Below are positions 1 through 10,730 of a stretch of 64,000 nucleotides of DNA, piece by piece (position 1 is the stretch's first letter; every line of letters begins with the position of its first letter). Origin of the DNA: Apostichopus japonicus. Its lineage: Eukaryota; Echinodermata; Holothuroidea; Aspidochirotida; Stichopodidae. The notes beneath the pieces were generated by a model. That model saw only the letters and a list, made by a program, of their open reading frames with translations. It was not told where the DNA came from and did no database searches. The stretch covers positions 15,506,269 through 15,570,268 of the forward strand of contig NC_092572.1 in NCBI RefSeq assembly GCF_037975245.1, given 5' to 3'. Position numbers and translations under genes: made by a program.

Positions 1-86
1 GTTCATTGAGTGTGTTTTGTTTGTTCTTCTTTCACCCTCTGTCTGTCTACATTGTTGGTTCTCTTTTCTTTCATCTTCCGCTGCAG

Positions 87-218
87 TTTATTCTCCCCAC
101 AAAAAGTGGCTATAGAAAATTTAGGAGATACGGCTCAGTCCGAGTACAAGCATGGCTCATCTCTGAACACAGAGTCCAGTGGTAGCGATAGTTACAGGGA
201 CATTTTAACCAGTCATAA
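87..218 (+). CDS. Internal coding exon of unrecognised host gene (gene A)
   Basis: A pyrimidine-rich tract ending in CAG precedes position 87, and the exon ends at a strong donor, GTAAGT, at 219. The open frame begins with one base completing a split codon and encodes about 43 residues rich in Ser, Glu, Asp and Gly (for example ENLGDTAQSEYKHG and SGSDSYRDIL), which looks like a disordered, acidic segment. It ends with two bases of a split codon. Joining it directly to the exon at 2557 gives a stop, so an exon between them is probably missing from this list. I do not recognise the protein. Assignment to the same gene as the exons at 2557 and 6815 rests on strand and similar acidic composition only. 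Confidence 0.55.
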
Positions 219-678
219 GTAAGTTTCACTCTCTAAACATGTTTTATTTTAAGCAAGGTTTTGTCAGCTGGCAACATATTATCTATGTTTTATTCTTTTG
301 TAAAACAATTCAAAAATAAGAAACTGACTGGGAAAAGTAAATGCAATGTATTGAGACAAGTTATTGGATAATCCCAAACTGAATGTTTACTTACCATAAA
401 TGTAACTTGTTGAAAGGTAACGCTGTGTCTTGGTAACGACATTTTAAACTATCTCAAGTTGTAAAGGATTGGGAAGGTTAATAGAACTCGATTTGGGATG
501 GGGGTGAATGGAGAAGGGGTGGGCGGCTAAAATAAGCTGCTTAAACAATATGATTTTTAAATTTACAATATAAACAGTTGACTGTACTGAAAACTGCACA
601 GTGCATTTTAAAGTAGACCACTATCTATTTCTTGCTGTAAAGCAGAACTGTTTGTGACCTTGTGTTGAGTTTGTTTTG

Positions 679-717
679 ATCTCATCTCCCTTCATGTAAT
701 GAATAGGGAGATGAGAT
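679..717. repeat. Short hairpin beside a GT/GAGT-rich tract
   Basis: The 12-base arms ATCTCATCTCCC and GGGAGATGAGAT are perfect complements around a 15-base loop. A (GTGA)n and GT-rich tract follows at about 743-792. This probably belongs to the dispersed repeat that continues to about 1390. Confidence 0.6.
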
Positions 718-814
718 ATTGTACTTCACCCGACATCAAAAATGTGAGTGAGTGAGTGTGCATGTGTATGTGTGTGTACGTGAGTGAGTGAGCAAAACTA
801 AGTATGTCGCAAAC

Positions 815-1390
815 CTAGACCCCAAGTCCTGTCGAGTTCAAGCTTGGTGGGTGGGTGCCTGACCATGTTAACTCATGCCTGCGTGATTGATGACGTCAAA
901 GAGGTCGAAGGTCAAGAAATCTAAAAATTAGTTTTTAGCCATTTTCTGCATGCCAACTTCTTGGACAAAGGCATTAAACCACATTATATGTAGAGAATGA
1001 AGAGACAAAGTTTAAAACAAGACAGATTTAGCTGTTAAGGCTTGTAGTTAACAGGTCAATTGAGTTAAAGTTAAAATTGGTCTAAATTGTGCAAAAGAGT
1101 GTGTCCTAGACTGTTAGTCCGATCAGGTTCAAACTTGGTGGGTAGGTGCCTGACCATGTACTGTAAACTTGATCTTTGGTGATTGTCTAAATGTCATAGG
1201 TGAAAGGTCAAATACCCAGAAAGTGTAGCCATTTTCTGCTTGTCAGCATGTTGGAAAAAGTCATTAAACCACAAATATGTTGACTATAATGAGACAAATT
1301 TTAAATTAGAACTTATGCAGTTGTTTAGGGTCAAGGTCAAAGTTCATTGTAGATCCATTCCATCATAAAAGAGATGAGTACCATAGATTG
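815..1390. repeat. Two diverged direct repeat units of about 291 bp
   Basis: The phrase TTGGTGGGTGGGTGCCTGAC occurs at 844 and, with one change, at 1135, giving a period of about 291 bp. Both units also share GCCATTTTCTGC, a GTCATTAAACCACA-type motif, AATGAGACAAA and a run of GGTCAA words in the same order. This is an intronic tandem duplication of a dispersed repeat with no coding potential. Confidence 0.75.
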
Positions 1391-2067
1391 CCATCTTGTC
1401 TTATGTTTTAATCGTAATAGATGCTAAGATCCCATAACAAGGGAGTTTATTAGGCAAGTTTCAGGAGAGATATGATTGATAAAGATGGCTACCTTCAAGG
1501 TATGTAAGGAATTAAGATGACTAATGAAGCAATCCATGGCAGAATGAAGGTGAGATGACAAAACTATTAATTAATGGATCATCCAACTGTCAATTTGAGT
1601 ATAGTTTCATTAGTTTAATGTACGTTTAATTGCTTTGTTCAAGGGCTGTCCTAACATGTTAGTGTTTAATATCATGGGATGCAAGGTTAAATTGCGACTA
1701 ACATGCAACATCATGTAACATGTTGAAAATTTCAAGTTTCATTGCTTACACTACATTTCGTTTTAATAGAATGTTGAGTGAAACTACCCACTGCTGTAGG
1801 GGATGAAACATTTGGTGTTTAATCCACAAGCTCCAGCTCATTCATTGGGGCTTAAATTTCAACTCCTACCCAGATCCCAACGAAGAGAGTAAGTGACGTC
1901 TGCTCTGTAATGCGACAATAGCATAAGAGACGGTGGTATGAACAGACCTTATGGGGAAAAAGTTAACACGTCATTTAATGAAAGTGAAAATATTCCCCAT
2001 CTTGGTGGGGTGGAATTCATTTCCCCTGTGGGTTGTATAACAAAAGAGAAATCTGTAAGCAACGATG

Positions 2068-2555
2068 ATTATTAATGCATCTTTGCGTGATTGATTATTA
2101 ATCCATATTTGCATGATTGATTATTATACAAATATTGAATGGTTTTGAGTGCAATAGTGCAAATATTTCATGAGTTGAAAGATGGAATGTTCCATTCAAC
2201 GGGGCGCAGCAGAGTTGAATGGAACAAATTACATCTTTCAACGAATGAAATATTTGCACTATTGCACGAATGGAAACCATTTATCATTTGTTTTATACAA
2301 CATAGTATATTAAGATGGGTAAAATGCACTCATGCAACCGATTGTTTTGAACAGACAGGTTTCTCTGCTCTCTTACCATTGAAAAAGTGCTACCAAAAAA
2401 GTATAACTCATGGTTCTATTTCATAGAGTGGAATAGAGCGGATTTTGCATGCAATCAACAAGCAATTGACCAATCAAATGACCAGACTACAATTAGGTGT
2501 TGTATAATAATCCATATTTGCATGATTGATTATTAATCCATCTTCTTTCTGCTTA
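2068..2555. repeat. 26-bp tandem repeat, split by an inserted element
   Basis: The unit ATTATTAATCCATATTTGC plus ATGATTG starts at 2068, 2094 and 2120. The third unit breaks after ATTATTA, and the array resumes at about 2506 with AATCCATATTTGCATGATTG and another partial unit. The interruption is the hairpin element 2127-2505. The array ends just before the acceptor of the next exon. Confidence 0.8.
2127..2505. mobile_element. Non-autonomous inverted-repeat element (MITE-like)
   Basis: The element splits a 26-bp repeat, so its borders can be read from the broken unit. Ends are TACAA on the left and TTGTA on the right with AT-rich flanks; a TA or TTA target duplication is possible but ambiguous. 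Positions about 2139-2280 form a hairpin with arms of roughly 65 bp. Each arm carries GTGCAATAGTGCAAATATTT and GTTGAAAGATG, and the two sides meet around GGGGCGCAGCAGA. Because of this symmetry both strands show similar short open frames, which are not genes. No transposase is present. Confidence 0.7.
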
Positions 2556-2556
2556 G

Positions 2557-2677
2557 ACGTTGAAGGACAGCGTAGTAAAATCAGAGGATTCCGTGAAGAG
2601 ACTGTTAGCAGAGATCAAGATGCTAGGTCAAAGGGTCGTTCAATCTCATAAAGCCGTACAGAAGGAGGAAGAGCCAG
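2557..2677 (+). CDS. Internal coding exon of gene A
   Basis: The acceptor TTCTTTCTGCTTAG precedes position 2557 and the donor GTACAT follows 2677. In frame 0 the exon encodes 40 residues beginning TLKDSVVKSEDSVKRLL. It has alternating hydrophobic and charged residues typical of an amphipathic helix or coiled coil, and ends in KEEEP plus one base. That G joins the AA at the start of the exon at 6815 to give a Glu codon and a continuous frame, so these two exons are very likely consecutive. The protein is not recognised. Confidence 0.65.
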
Positions 2678-5600
2678 GTACATTTTCAAGTTTCTTCCTT
2701 TGGGTTTGGTACGTTGAGAGTACAAGATGGATATGATGCTCGCATTGTATACAATTATTGGTAGCAGTATGCTGGAGACAATGGGTTGTAGGACTATTGT
2801 TTGCGAGCGGGTCACAGATATGGTCATGTGCGAAGAAAGTTGGAATGAATTTCAAAACTAACCAATGAGTCTGTCTTGCGTACAAAGATTTACTTCCCTG
2901 CTAAATAAACCCGAGCGCGTTTAGCAGGAGTGTCAAGCATAAATCAGGGACGTTTAAATTTGCTTAAAATGTTCTATTTATGGTAGTTCACAAGCGAGAA
3001 TGTTACCTAACTTATATGGAATTGATGCCAAGTTTTTGTATTGAATGAGTGCAGTTGTTAAATTTTTTGTCCCCGCCATCCCCACCCCACCCCCAGAAAG
3101 AAGTATCCCTAACCGTGATGGAATATCACTTACAATAGTAATATTCAGTCTTACCGAAGGCGATGGAGTACAACAGAGTTGAGGAGAGTGGAATTTTCCG
3201 AAGGTTAAAGTGTCACTGTTCCCCTGACCAACACAGGAATGATGCTAACTTTGTTAATTAAGGCGAGGATAACAGCTAGGTACTTGACTCCATAAAGAAC
3301 TCGGACATGTGGGTGTATAGAACAGAAAAATATAGTGATACAATTACCGACTGAAACACCCCTTCATGAAATTACACCCTTCATATAAATCACAAATTAG
3401 GGAATACTAGAATTATAGCATTAGGAAATTCTAGAAATTAATTCTAGATATCTCTTTTCACGTCTTCAAATGACAATTTCAATCCCAAAGTTCGGTAAGC
3501 TTCAGGTCGCTGTCACTGTTTCACCAACTTCCGTCTTTTGGGCCACTTTCTCTTTAGGCCAGCACCCCTTGCCTCTCTTGCTCCGCTGATGATTGTCGAG
3601 AACTGCAGGGTACAAAATACGTTAACTAGTATTTTGTCTAAATACATGCTCTGGAATTATCCCAAGGGTATTTGTAAGACGAACCCTAACCACAGTGAAT
3701 CTTCCTGTAGATGTGAATTTCCCTTTGTTATATTGAAAACGCATAACACATAATAACATAAATAATTACATAAACCCACCACCAAGTCCTAAGTAATCAC
3801 AAGGCTCCCAATTCTATAATGCCCCCACTAACTGCTCCAATACAACACTTACTATATGCATACTATCTCTACCCCTAGGGCAGCTTCAATGGCCAGGATT
3901 ATTCTAGAACATAATCTATGTATCTAAAATATCATGCCATACCCCAAGACACATCTCCTCTCTAAAGTGATCCCTGATTGCATTATCTTGTATTATCTTG
4001 TATTGCATTATCTTGTAACACATATATTACTAAGTATTATTGACATATCCCCAAGGCTAGAGCCAAAGTTACCTAGGTCAGGATACAAACCCCCACAATA
4101 ACAGTGACACATCAATAAGCAATGAATAGAATAAATAATTCTAATACCTTGAAACATCATTCCCCACATTACAAGGATAAATAATGTGACTTACTTCACT
4201 GGGCTTTGACTTGCTCTCCAGGTACAGACTGGCGCCACGATACATCCACACAGAACCGGTTACTGGTCAAATTAACTCAGGTGGTGACAATAAATAATAT
4301 ATGTTTTTTTGCATATAAAATGTTGGCCTCGCAGGCTAAGCTTCAAGCATCTCAACAAGCCTGAATACAACTTAGTGCCCTCACAGCAATAATAACCACA
4401 CACCACGCCCACAGAGGACACAGCCAGTCTTGTACAACTGTACCTTTCAAACCCTGGGAGTCAAGTGAGGAATATTCTCCAACTCTGAAATGAATGCATA
4501 CCATGTACTGCTCAAAACAATACATAACACAAAACAAGACACAAACAAGACAAATATACAGGACACAAAGGGATAAAGCTACTACCTTCAAAGCAGGTTC
4601 AATCTAGCTTGTGCCAATCAGAGTCACTCAAGTGATACATAAGGCAATACAATAGGGACTAGTATCTGCTGTGACATAAAGAATACATCAAGTTTATTTA
4701 CTTCGTCCTCAGATTTAGTGTAAAGTATTTTTTTTGGGTGAATATTGTAAGGATAACAAGCTCGTTCCTTTTTTCCTAGAACTGAATAAGTATTCATGCA
4801 AAGCAAATTGCTCTTTTTACCCATCATCAAAGTAGCTGTGCAGTTACTAGTGTATTGGAAACAATATTATACCTGCCATAAGTTTCGCCATATGCTACTG
4901 TGCATTTTTTTTTTTTTTGGGGGGGGGTTTTCCCTTAAATTGTATGTGCATTGTGTCACGTTTGTTTTGACAAATAAGGCTTTGTTCTGTGCTGTGATAA
5001 TCTTTTCCTATAATCCCAGAGACATAAATATAAATATATTTAGAGGAAAATCTTGAAAAAGGTTGTAACAAAATTAACGCCGGGTCAGGCCAGATCTTTC
5101 TGGAAACCCTACACGTAATGAGCCTAGGAGAGAATTGTTCTGGGAGGATGGGAGAGGGGGGGGGGGCGGGTTTTAGTGGAATATTTAGGAACATTGCAGT
5201 TATTGTGTGTTGTTCTCCATCTCAATTAAAGACCTGTTATTTATGTGTAAATTAACACCTAGTTACTTAGTATTTTGCTGTTTGGATGCAGCCAGGGGTG
5301 GGACCTAGATTCCCCATCTCTTAGATTTTGTCTGTTAACCCCACCAAAACATATATCCAGTACCACTAAACCCACTCCGAACTCTGTTGCTCCATTTACC
5401 CGAGCGAATCTTGCTATGAAATGGACTGACTTGCTACACAAGTGCAAAGATACTGGGCATTTTTTTTCTATTAATAGAAACTCTAGTGTTATCATCAATA
5501 TAATGATAAACAAAATGGAGAAACTTTCAGCACATGTATTCAAAATAGTAAACACTTACTTATTGCCTCCACTCCACCCTCCAGTTTAATATTCTGGCTT

Positions 5601-6814
5601 TGCTTTCTTATTATGTGCAGATTTGAGATGTAGTACATTTCTCCATCCGTGTTATTGTCAGATAATGAAATAAGAATTAATAAAATTGTAAAAGAAATGT
5701 TTCCTTCCTCGACAGCATGACTTCATATCCGTCACTTCTTCAGTATCTACCTAAATGAAAAATGTAGGCTGAATTTTAGACACAATAATGTCGTAGTCCA
5801 CCAGAACAAGGTTAATTTGAGATTTTACACTCACACACTGCTGATCCAGTTCCAAGCTATTCACTGTTAAAATATGCTAAACCTCCGATATGTTCCTTTA
5901 AAGGCTAACTTGATAATGTTATCAGCTCTTCTAGAACAGGCTTTAATGTTAATGTTAAGTTTTGTTAACCCATTGCTTTACATAAATTCTCACTCAACCA
6001 AAGCATGTTCCTTTAACTTGATATTAAAACAACAACACCCTTGCACTCATTGAAAGAAAATTAAACACCATCTATCCAAAAGTTGACAAATTTGTACTAC
6101 CACTGTAAACATGTCATTTGAGACATGTAAATATCTTTTTGTGATTTTGTGCTGGATCTGAGGAACTCAGCTAAATGGTTAAAGTATTAGACTAAATAGT
6201 CTTGTCACTCTAAACAGATGAACCTCGGCAAATTAATGGGTCGTTCCCTTACAAATTAAAAGTGGCATAAAAAATCCAGCCTGGTCTGATAGCGCTGTTT
6301 TTCAACCGTTCACAACAAATTAACTGAGGTTTGTTAAACTTTGTTTCTAAAGTCATCTTTTTTATGAATTTTTCCTTCATGTCTTTCCATTGTAATATAG
6401 CTTGTAAATCTATTGCAATCAAAAACTTTTACATTTTGTTTTTTACATTTTATAATAATATTCTGTAACTACTGTAGTTGATACAACAATACTAGACATT
6501 TCACTAGTAGTTGGGTTTTTAATGAAAACAAAAATAATTGACATTTCTGACATTACATAAGTTAGGGAAATCATTAAATGTTCTTAGATCTCTGTCTGTG
6601 GCTTTGACTCCCTCCCACCAAGAAAGTGTTAATCCCCCACCCCCTCCTATCACCCAAAGCAATCCGTTTTCGCCCTTAAAATTATTGGCTATCGTTGACT
6701 CATTCGAGTCTTCAAATGTAACATGCATGATCTACACTTTATGCAGAGTTATTACGTCTACATGGCTTGTGTATTCCTTTCTAGTAATTTTCTTTCATAC
6801 TCTTTTATGGACAG
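2678..6814 (+). other. Intron of gene A, no recognised features
   Basis: Apart from a T-run followed by a G-run at about 4907-4927 and a G-run at about 5155-5166, I see only AT-rich intronic sequence with short chance reading frames. The intron is bounded by donor GTACAT and an acceptor reading TTTTATGGACAG. Confidence 0.5.
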
Positions 6815-7008
6815 AACCACCTATGGTGTCCACCATGGAACAGCTCACCGAGAGACCTCCAGAAGGCTTAAATTTGGAAGAGACTTGGGAAGATGACGAA
6901 ACATCAGACAGAGACAATAAATTGGAATCCCAAGCCCCTGTAGCCGATTCAGATCCCTACTCTAGTCTCATTATGGACATGAAAGCCTCCATCTCACCTC
7001 CGAGTTAA
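6815..7008 (+). CDS. Penultimate or last coding exon of gene A, ends in TAA
   Basis: The acceptor ACTCTTTTATGGACAG precedes position 6815. In phase with the exon at 2557 this exon encodes about 64 residues that are highly acidic and Ser/Pro rich (LEETWEDDETSDRDNK; SDPYSSLIMDMKA), ending SISPPS then TAA at 7006-7008. The composition fits a disordered C-terminal tail. The same frame continues past the TAA with protein-like composition (see the next entry), so either this TAA is the genuine stop or the tail has been shortened recently. Function unknown. Confidence 0.7.
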
Positions 7009-7266
7009 GTACAGTCTAACTCTTACCAGATCAGGAAAGGCTTACCAGACGATAACCTCCTGAAGGCAGAAGAAGACAGAAAAGTTTGTTCCAATTCTGG
7101 TATCGACGTGCCGAACGCTTCATCAATCCAAAATGACAAGCTGATGGAAGTTTCCCTCGAAGGGATTAGAAATAGGACTAAAGTTTAAGAAGAATCGGAA
7201 AGTGATTCGATCCAGCTACCAGAAAGACCTGCCGGTCTCAAACTTTCAGGATCACAAACTTTTTGA
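7009..7266 (+). pseudogene. In-frame, protein-like extension beyond the gene A stop
   Basis: Reading on in the same frame after TAA 7006 gives 59 sense codons (including GLPDDNLLKAEEDRK and SIQNDKLMEVSLEG), then a second TAA at 7186-7188. A further 25 sense codons follow (EESESDSIQLPERPAGLKLS), then TGA at 7264-7266. Composition is acidic and Ser-rich, like the exon before it. SRP68 in the same window uses TAA as a normal stop, so a changed genetic code is not an explanation. This is either a decaying 3' coding end, a readthrough extension, or coincidence in a 3' UTR. Confidence 0.35.
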
Positions 7267-7348
7267 GCCACCGATGTTGCAGCTTCTTAAAAGATATATT
7301 TATTATTATTATTTGTTTCATCACATAGTATTACAAGGTGAACAAGAC

Positions 7349-7354
7349 AATAAA
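7349..7354 (+). promoter_or_regulatory. Candidate polyadenylation signal of gene A
   Basis: AATAAA lies about 83 bases after the third in-frame stop of gene A. It is the first canonical hexamer I see downstream on the + strand. Confidence 0.45.
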
Positions 7355-7457
7355 AGTACAAATAAGTAAAAAATGTGAAAGGAAGTCAACTAAGAAACCC
7401 TTTTGGGCTTAATCGAATAGATTACTCCCTATCTATCTATATGTACATTTATAAATG

Positions 7458-7490
<33 letters not shown>
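7458..7490. repeat. (TA)n microsatellite
   Basis: Near-pure alternating T and A, interrupted once by G, just downstream of gene A. Confidence 0.9.
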
Positions 7491-8158
7491 GTAAGCTTTT
7501 CTACTTCTTTTTTTTTTGTATCACCATGTGTGTAAATATTGAAGCACTAAGATATGCAGTATTTTTTCCTTGAAATAGCAAGAGATATAATAGAGAACAC
7601 TGTTATGGAAGCTGTACTTAAAACTCTTGAAAAACTGCTCTCCTAAATTTTAAGGAATAGTTTGGCAGAATTTTTTTCTGGGGAACTCTACCTTTATTTC
7701 ATGCATAGTCTTGAATACTTCTGCAATACCATAAGACCATCTCTGCCCTGCACCTAAAAATACTGGGTTTTTTATTCTCTCTTGCATGTTTTCAAAAGTG
7801 CCCTTCTCAAGGGTATCATGTTGAAAATTTTCTCATATTTACAGATGGAAATTATGAAGTTATGTCAATTGAGGTCATCAGCGGCCAAAATACAAAAACC
7901 TTGTAGTCTAGTTTAGTGAATATCTGTAGCATCGGTAAAATGTCATAATTAGGTGGTAGGTCCCCCTCACTGAGCATTACACTTTGAGCAGTTCTGTTAA
8001 GAGGTCAAATGTAAATTGGAGTCATCAGCTGCCAAAAGCCTGAAATCATTGTCGACATCAAAATCAAAGCTGCGATTATCCTCATGCTCAGAAATGTACA
8101 AGAACTGAATGTTCTATGAAGAGGTCAAAGGTCACTAAGGGTCAAATTCTGACCACCA

Positions 8159-8400
8159 GGCGCGTATCCAGGGGGGGCGTTGGGGGCGCGCGTATCCAGG
8201 GGGGCATTGGGGGCGTGCGCCCCCCAGGTAAGAAATAGAGGCGAGAAAAAAAGAGAGAAGAAAAGACGGGAAAGAAGGGGAGGAAGGAAGGGAAAAGAAA
8301 AAGAAGAAATAGAGGAAATGGAGAAAAGGAGGGAGTAGAAAAAAGGGCAAGCAACTGGGAAGAGAAAAAAGAACAGTGACTTAATTACAGGGCTGATCCC
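8159..8400. mobile_element. hAT-like end fragment with a polypurine tract
   Basis: The segment begins CAGGCGCGTATCCAGG, resembling the terminal motif CAGGGGCGTAGC of the elements at 11744 and 37140. A duplicated unit of about 28 bp (GCGCGTATCCAGGGGGG followed by CATTGGGGG) comes next. From about 8230 to 8374 the + strand is almost pure A/G. The complementary pyrimidine-rich stretch near the right end of the 11744 element is similar, which suggests related elements. No matching right end or target duplication was found, so the limits are uncertain. Confidence 0.4.
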
Positions 8401-8515
8401 TATTACACACATAGGGTAGCCAGTAACGGATCGATGATTTTGGAAGGGGTGTGCACCTCACCCTACCGCTTACACCGACAACTCCATTTTGACGTTTTCA
8501 TATTTCCTCTCTCAG

Positions 8516-8517
<2 letters not shown>

Positions 8518-8560
<43 letters not shown>
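8518..8560. repeat. (TA)n microsatellite
   Basis: About 40 bases of uninterrupted alternating T and A. Confidence 0.95.
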
Positions 8561-8563
<3 letters not shown>

Positions 8564-9129
8564 AATTGTACAATTGTGCTATGAAACCAACTGTGGCTGG
8601 TCTCGAACTTGACCGAGTCGTCGGGAACATGATGCATTTCGGTATTAGACCAGGATCTATATGCGAACTGCACTAGACATATGTCCTTCGATGCAACACT
8701 GCCATCCAGAGATAAAATGTTATACTCCGACCTGAATGCTAATTGTTACCCTAAACCTCGTACCGTAACTCATACAATGAATCTAAAAATAAATTCCGCA
8801 TGTGATTGGAGAATTGAGCACATCTCCTGTGAATATCATGTAGTGCGTGGGGGGGGGGGCAGGCGGAGGGACCTATCACTTCTTGAGATTGTTCCAATCT
8901 GTGTGAAAATGCTCCACCACCCACAACCCCTACGCCCCACCCCTCTTATCGCTTCCCGATGGGTTACAAAACTTAAAACAATAACCTTCGCCCGTAGTAC
9001 CAAAACCTTGACAAAATCCGGCAACACACAACTTCATCGATAGATAACGAGTCTAGTGATCGGGCTGTGTATTAGTGATGCTAGAGGTCGTGCATATGGC
9101 AAGCCCTTTTAACATTTACCTCGCAATTA

Positions 9130-9652
9130 GACTTAAGTCGAATACATTTCACTTAAGTGGAATACATTCTATTTAAGTCAAATGTTATTCCACTTAAGTA
9201 AAATGTATTCCACTTAAGTGGAATTCAATATCCATTAAGTAGAATTCCATTTCTCTTAAGTGGAAATGGACATTTCTATTTCACTTAAGTGGATATGCCT
9301 CCCACTTAAGTGGAATTGTATTTCACTTTAGTGGAAATGCATTCCACATAAGTGGAACTGTATTTCACTTAAGTGGAATACATTTCCACTTAAGTGGAAT
9401 AACATTTCACTTAAGCTAAATAGCCCATCTATTTCACTTAAGTGGAATGCATTTCCACTTAAGTGAAATACAATTCCACTCAAGTGGAATGCATTTCCAC
9501 TTAAGTGGAATTGTATTCCACTTAAGTGGAATTGTATTCTACTTAAGTGGAATACAATTTCACTTAAGTGGAATAATATCTTTTGCTCGTCAATTTAACT
9601 TAAGTGGAATTCTATTCTGCTTAAGTAAAATACGATTCCACTTAAGTGGAAG
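9130..9652. repeat. Left array of CTTAAG palindromic units
   Basis: About two dozen CTTAAG cores, or one-base variants, recur every 20-24 bp, mostly as CACTTAAGTGGAAT. Each unit is self-complementary, and neighbours are joined by ACA, GTA, TGCA or similar spacers. Short frames with a repeated HLSGI motif are translations of the repeat, not genes. Confidence 0.9.
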
Positions 9653-10268
9653 TGTTGATATGTGGCTTATATATAAATACAATTTAGGGTAATGTTCGTC
9701 GTAACGCATTCAATTGCTCATTACATATGATGATGTAGTCGATCCTCGTTGCACGTGTATATCATGGCTATGGCTAATCATTCACATCTAAACATTGCTG
9801 GAATGCGATCAAATAATTGTTGTTGTTAGAGACAATTCGAAGTGTTGTTTCCTCACTTGCACAGGGGAACAATCAGTATGATGCACAACAGAGGCGACTT
9901 AAAGTAACATAGGCAGTATTCGTAACTTTTTAGATAGTGAAACTTTTGACGAAATAAAAGATTCCATCCAAAATCCAAAAAAAGTAATACGTTCTCTTGC
10001 CCTTGTCAATGCGTTTTCGGCTGTAGCTCCAACCACTTGTAATGTATTTGCCATGGCTTTATTTTGGTAATGGTATTCGTCAGGTACCAGGTCAGGTACG
10101 TACGTACTCACCTTGCACGGATGTTAAGTGCTAGCTGGATCCCGATGGACAGCCGATATTCATTGTGCACATATCGACACCACGTACGTACACGTATCGC
10201 GGCAAGTTGTTTATAATGGCGCGCAAAGGCATGGGCAAAGTTTGGCGTTGAATGTACTAGCCAATCAC
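9653..10268 (-). other. Unique centre of the foldback, with a possible - strand promoter and donor
   Basis: On the - strand a TATAAA box (10210-10215, context CATTATAAACAAC) is followed about 100 bp downstream by a consensus donor, CAAG then GTGAGT (10106-10111). Between them lie two ATGs in one 13-codon frame that ends in TAG. Below the donor a 70-codon frame (stop at 9899) contains NTLQVVGATAENALTRARER, which I do not recognise. This looks like a promoter with a first exon, possibly a captured host fragment, but the evidence is only motif-level. Confidence 0.3.
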
Positions 10269-10685
10269 ATTCCACTTAAGTGGAATAGACTAGCCAATCA
10301 CATTCCACTTAAGTGAAATAGACTATATCCAATCACATTTCACTTAAATGGAATGCATTTCCACTTAAGTGGAATTGTATTCCACTTAAGTGAAATAGAA
10401 AGGACATTCCACTTAAGTGGAATTGTATCCACTTAAGTAGAATACAATTCCACTTAAGTGAAATGCATTTCCACTTAAGTGAAATACAATCCCCTTAAGT
10501 GAAATAGATTTAGCTTAAGTATGATGCAGTGACAAGTTGATGAATTCAGCTTAAGTAAAATACAATTAAGCTTAAGTGGAATGGTATTCCACTTAAGTGA
10601 AATAGAATTCCACGTAAGTTAAATAGTATTCTGCTTAAGTGATATTGAATTCCACTTAAGTGAAATGTATTCGACTTAAGTCGAA
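10269..10685. repeat. Right array of CTTAAG palindromic units
   Basis: About eighteen to twenty CTTAAG-centred units with the same word as the left array, ending in TTCGACTTAAGTCGAATTGC, the inverted counterpart of the left array's first unit. Confidence 0.9.
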
Positions 10686-10730
10686 TTGCGAGGTAAATGT
10701 TAGAACGGCTTGCCATACGTGCACTGACCT

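Larger units (their letters stand above)
9085..10730. mobile_element. Foldback element with long TIRs made of CTTAAG palindromes
   Basis: The left end (AGGTCGTGCATATGGCAAGC, then TTTTAACATTTACCTCGCAA) reappears in inverted form at the right end, 10685-10730, with a few changes. Both ends then pass into arrays of a self-complementary word with core TTCCACTTAAGTGGAA: left array 9130-9652, right array 10269-10685. The middle 616 bp is unique sequence. The arrangement matches foldback-type DNA transposons, whose inverted repeats contain subrepeats. No transposase frame and no clear target-site duplication were seen (left flank GATGCTAG, right flank AAATGGAG), so a copy mobilised in trans, or an old one, is likely. 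Confidence 0.8.

Noticed and set aside
1874-1888. 15-bp micro-exon between CCCAG and GTAAGT joining gene A exons
   Set aside because: It leaves the phase unchanged, so the following exon would still read CGT TGA; there is no independent support.
2098-2426. Similar protein frames on both strands (IVQIF..LKD, STxEIFALLH)
   Set aside because: They are the two arms of one inverted repeat read from either side.
7006-7188. TAA read as a sense codon (altered genetic code)
   Set aside because: SRP68 ends normally in TAA and the other genes use standard codons.
8125-8412. Phe/Ser/Leu-rich frames in three registers
   Set aside because: They arise from the polypurine tract read on the complementary strand.
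9447-9692. 81-codon frame of HLSGI repeats
   Set aside because: It is a product of the CTTAAG array and has no gene context.
9130-10685. Regularly spaced palindromes considered as a CRISPR array
   Set aside because: Spacers are 4-8 bases and not unique, units are degenerate, and the genome is animal.
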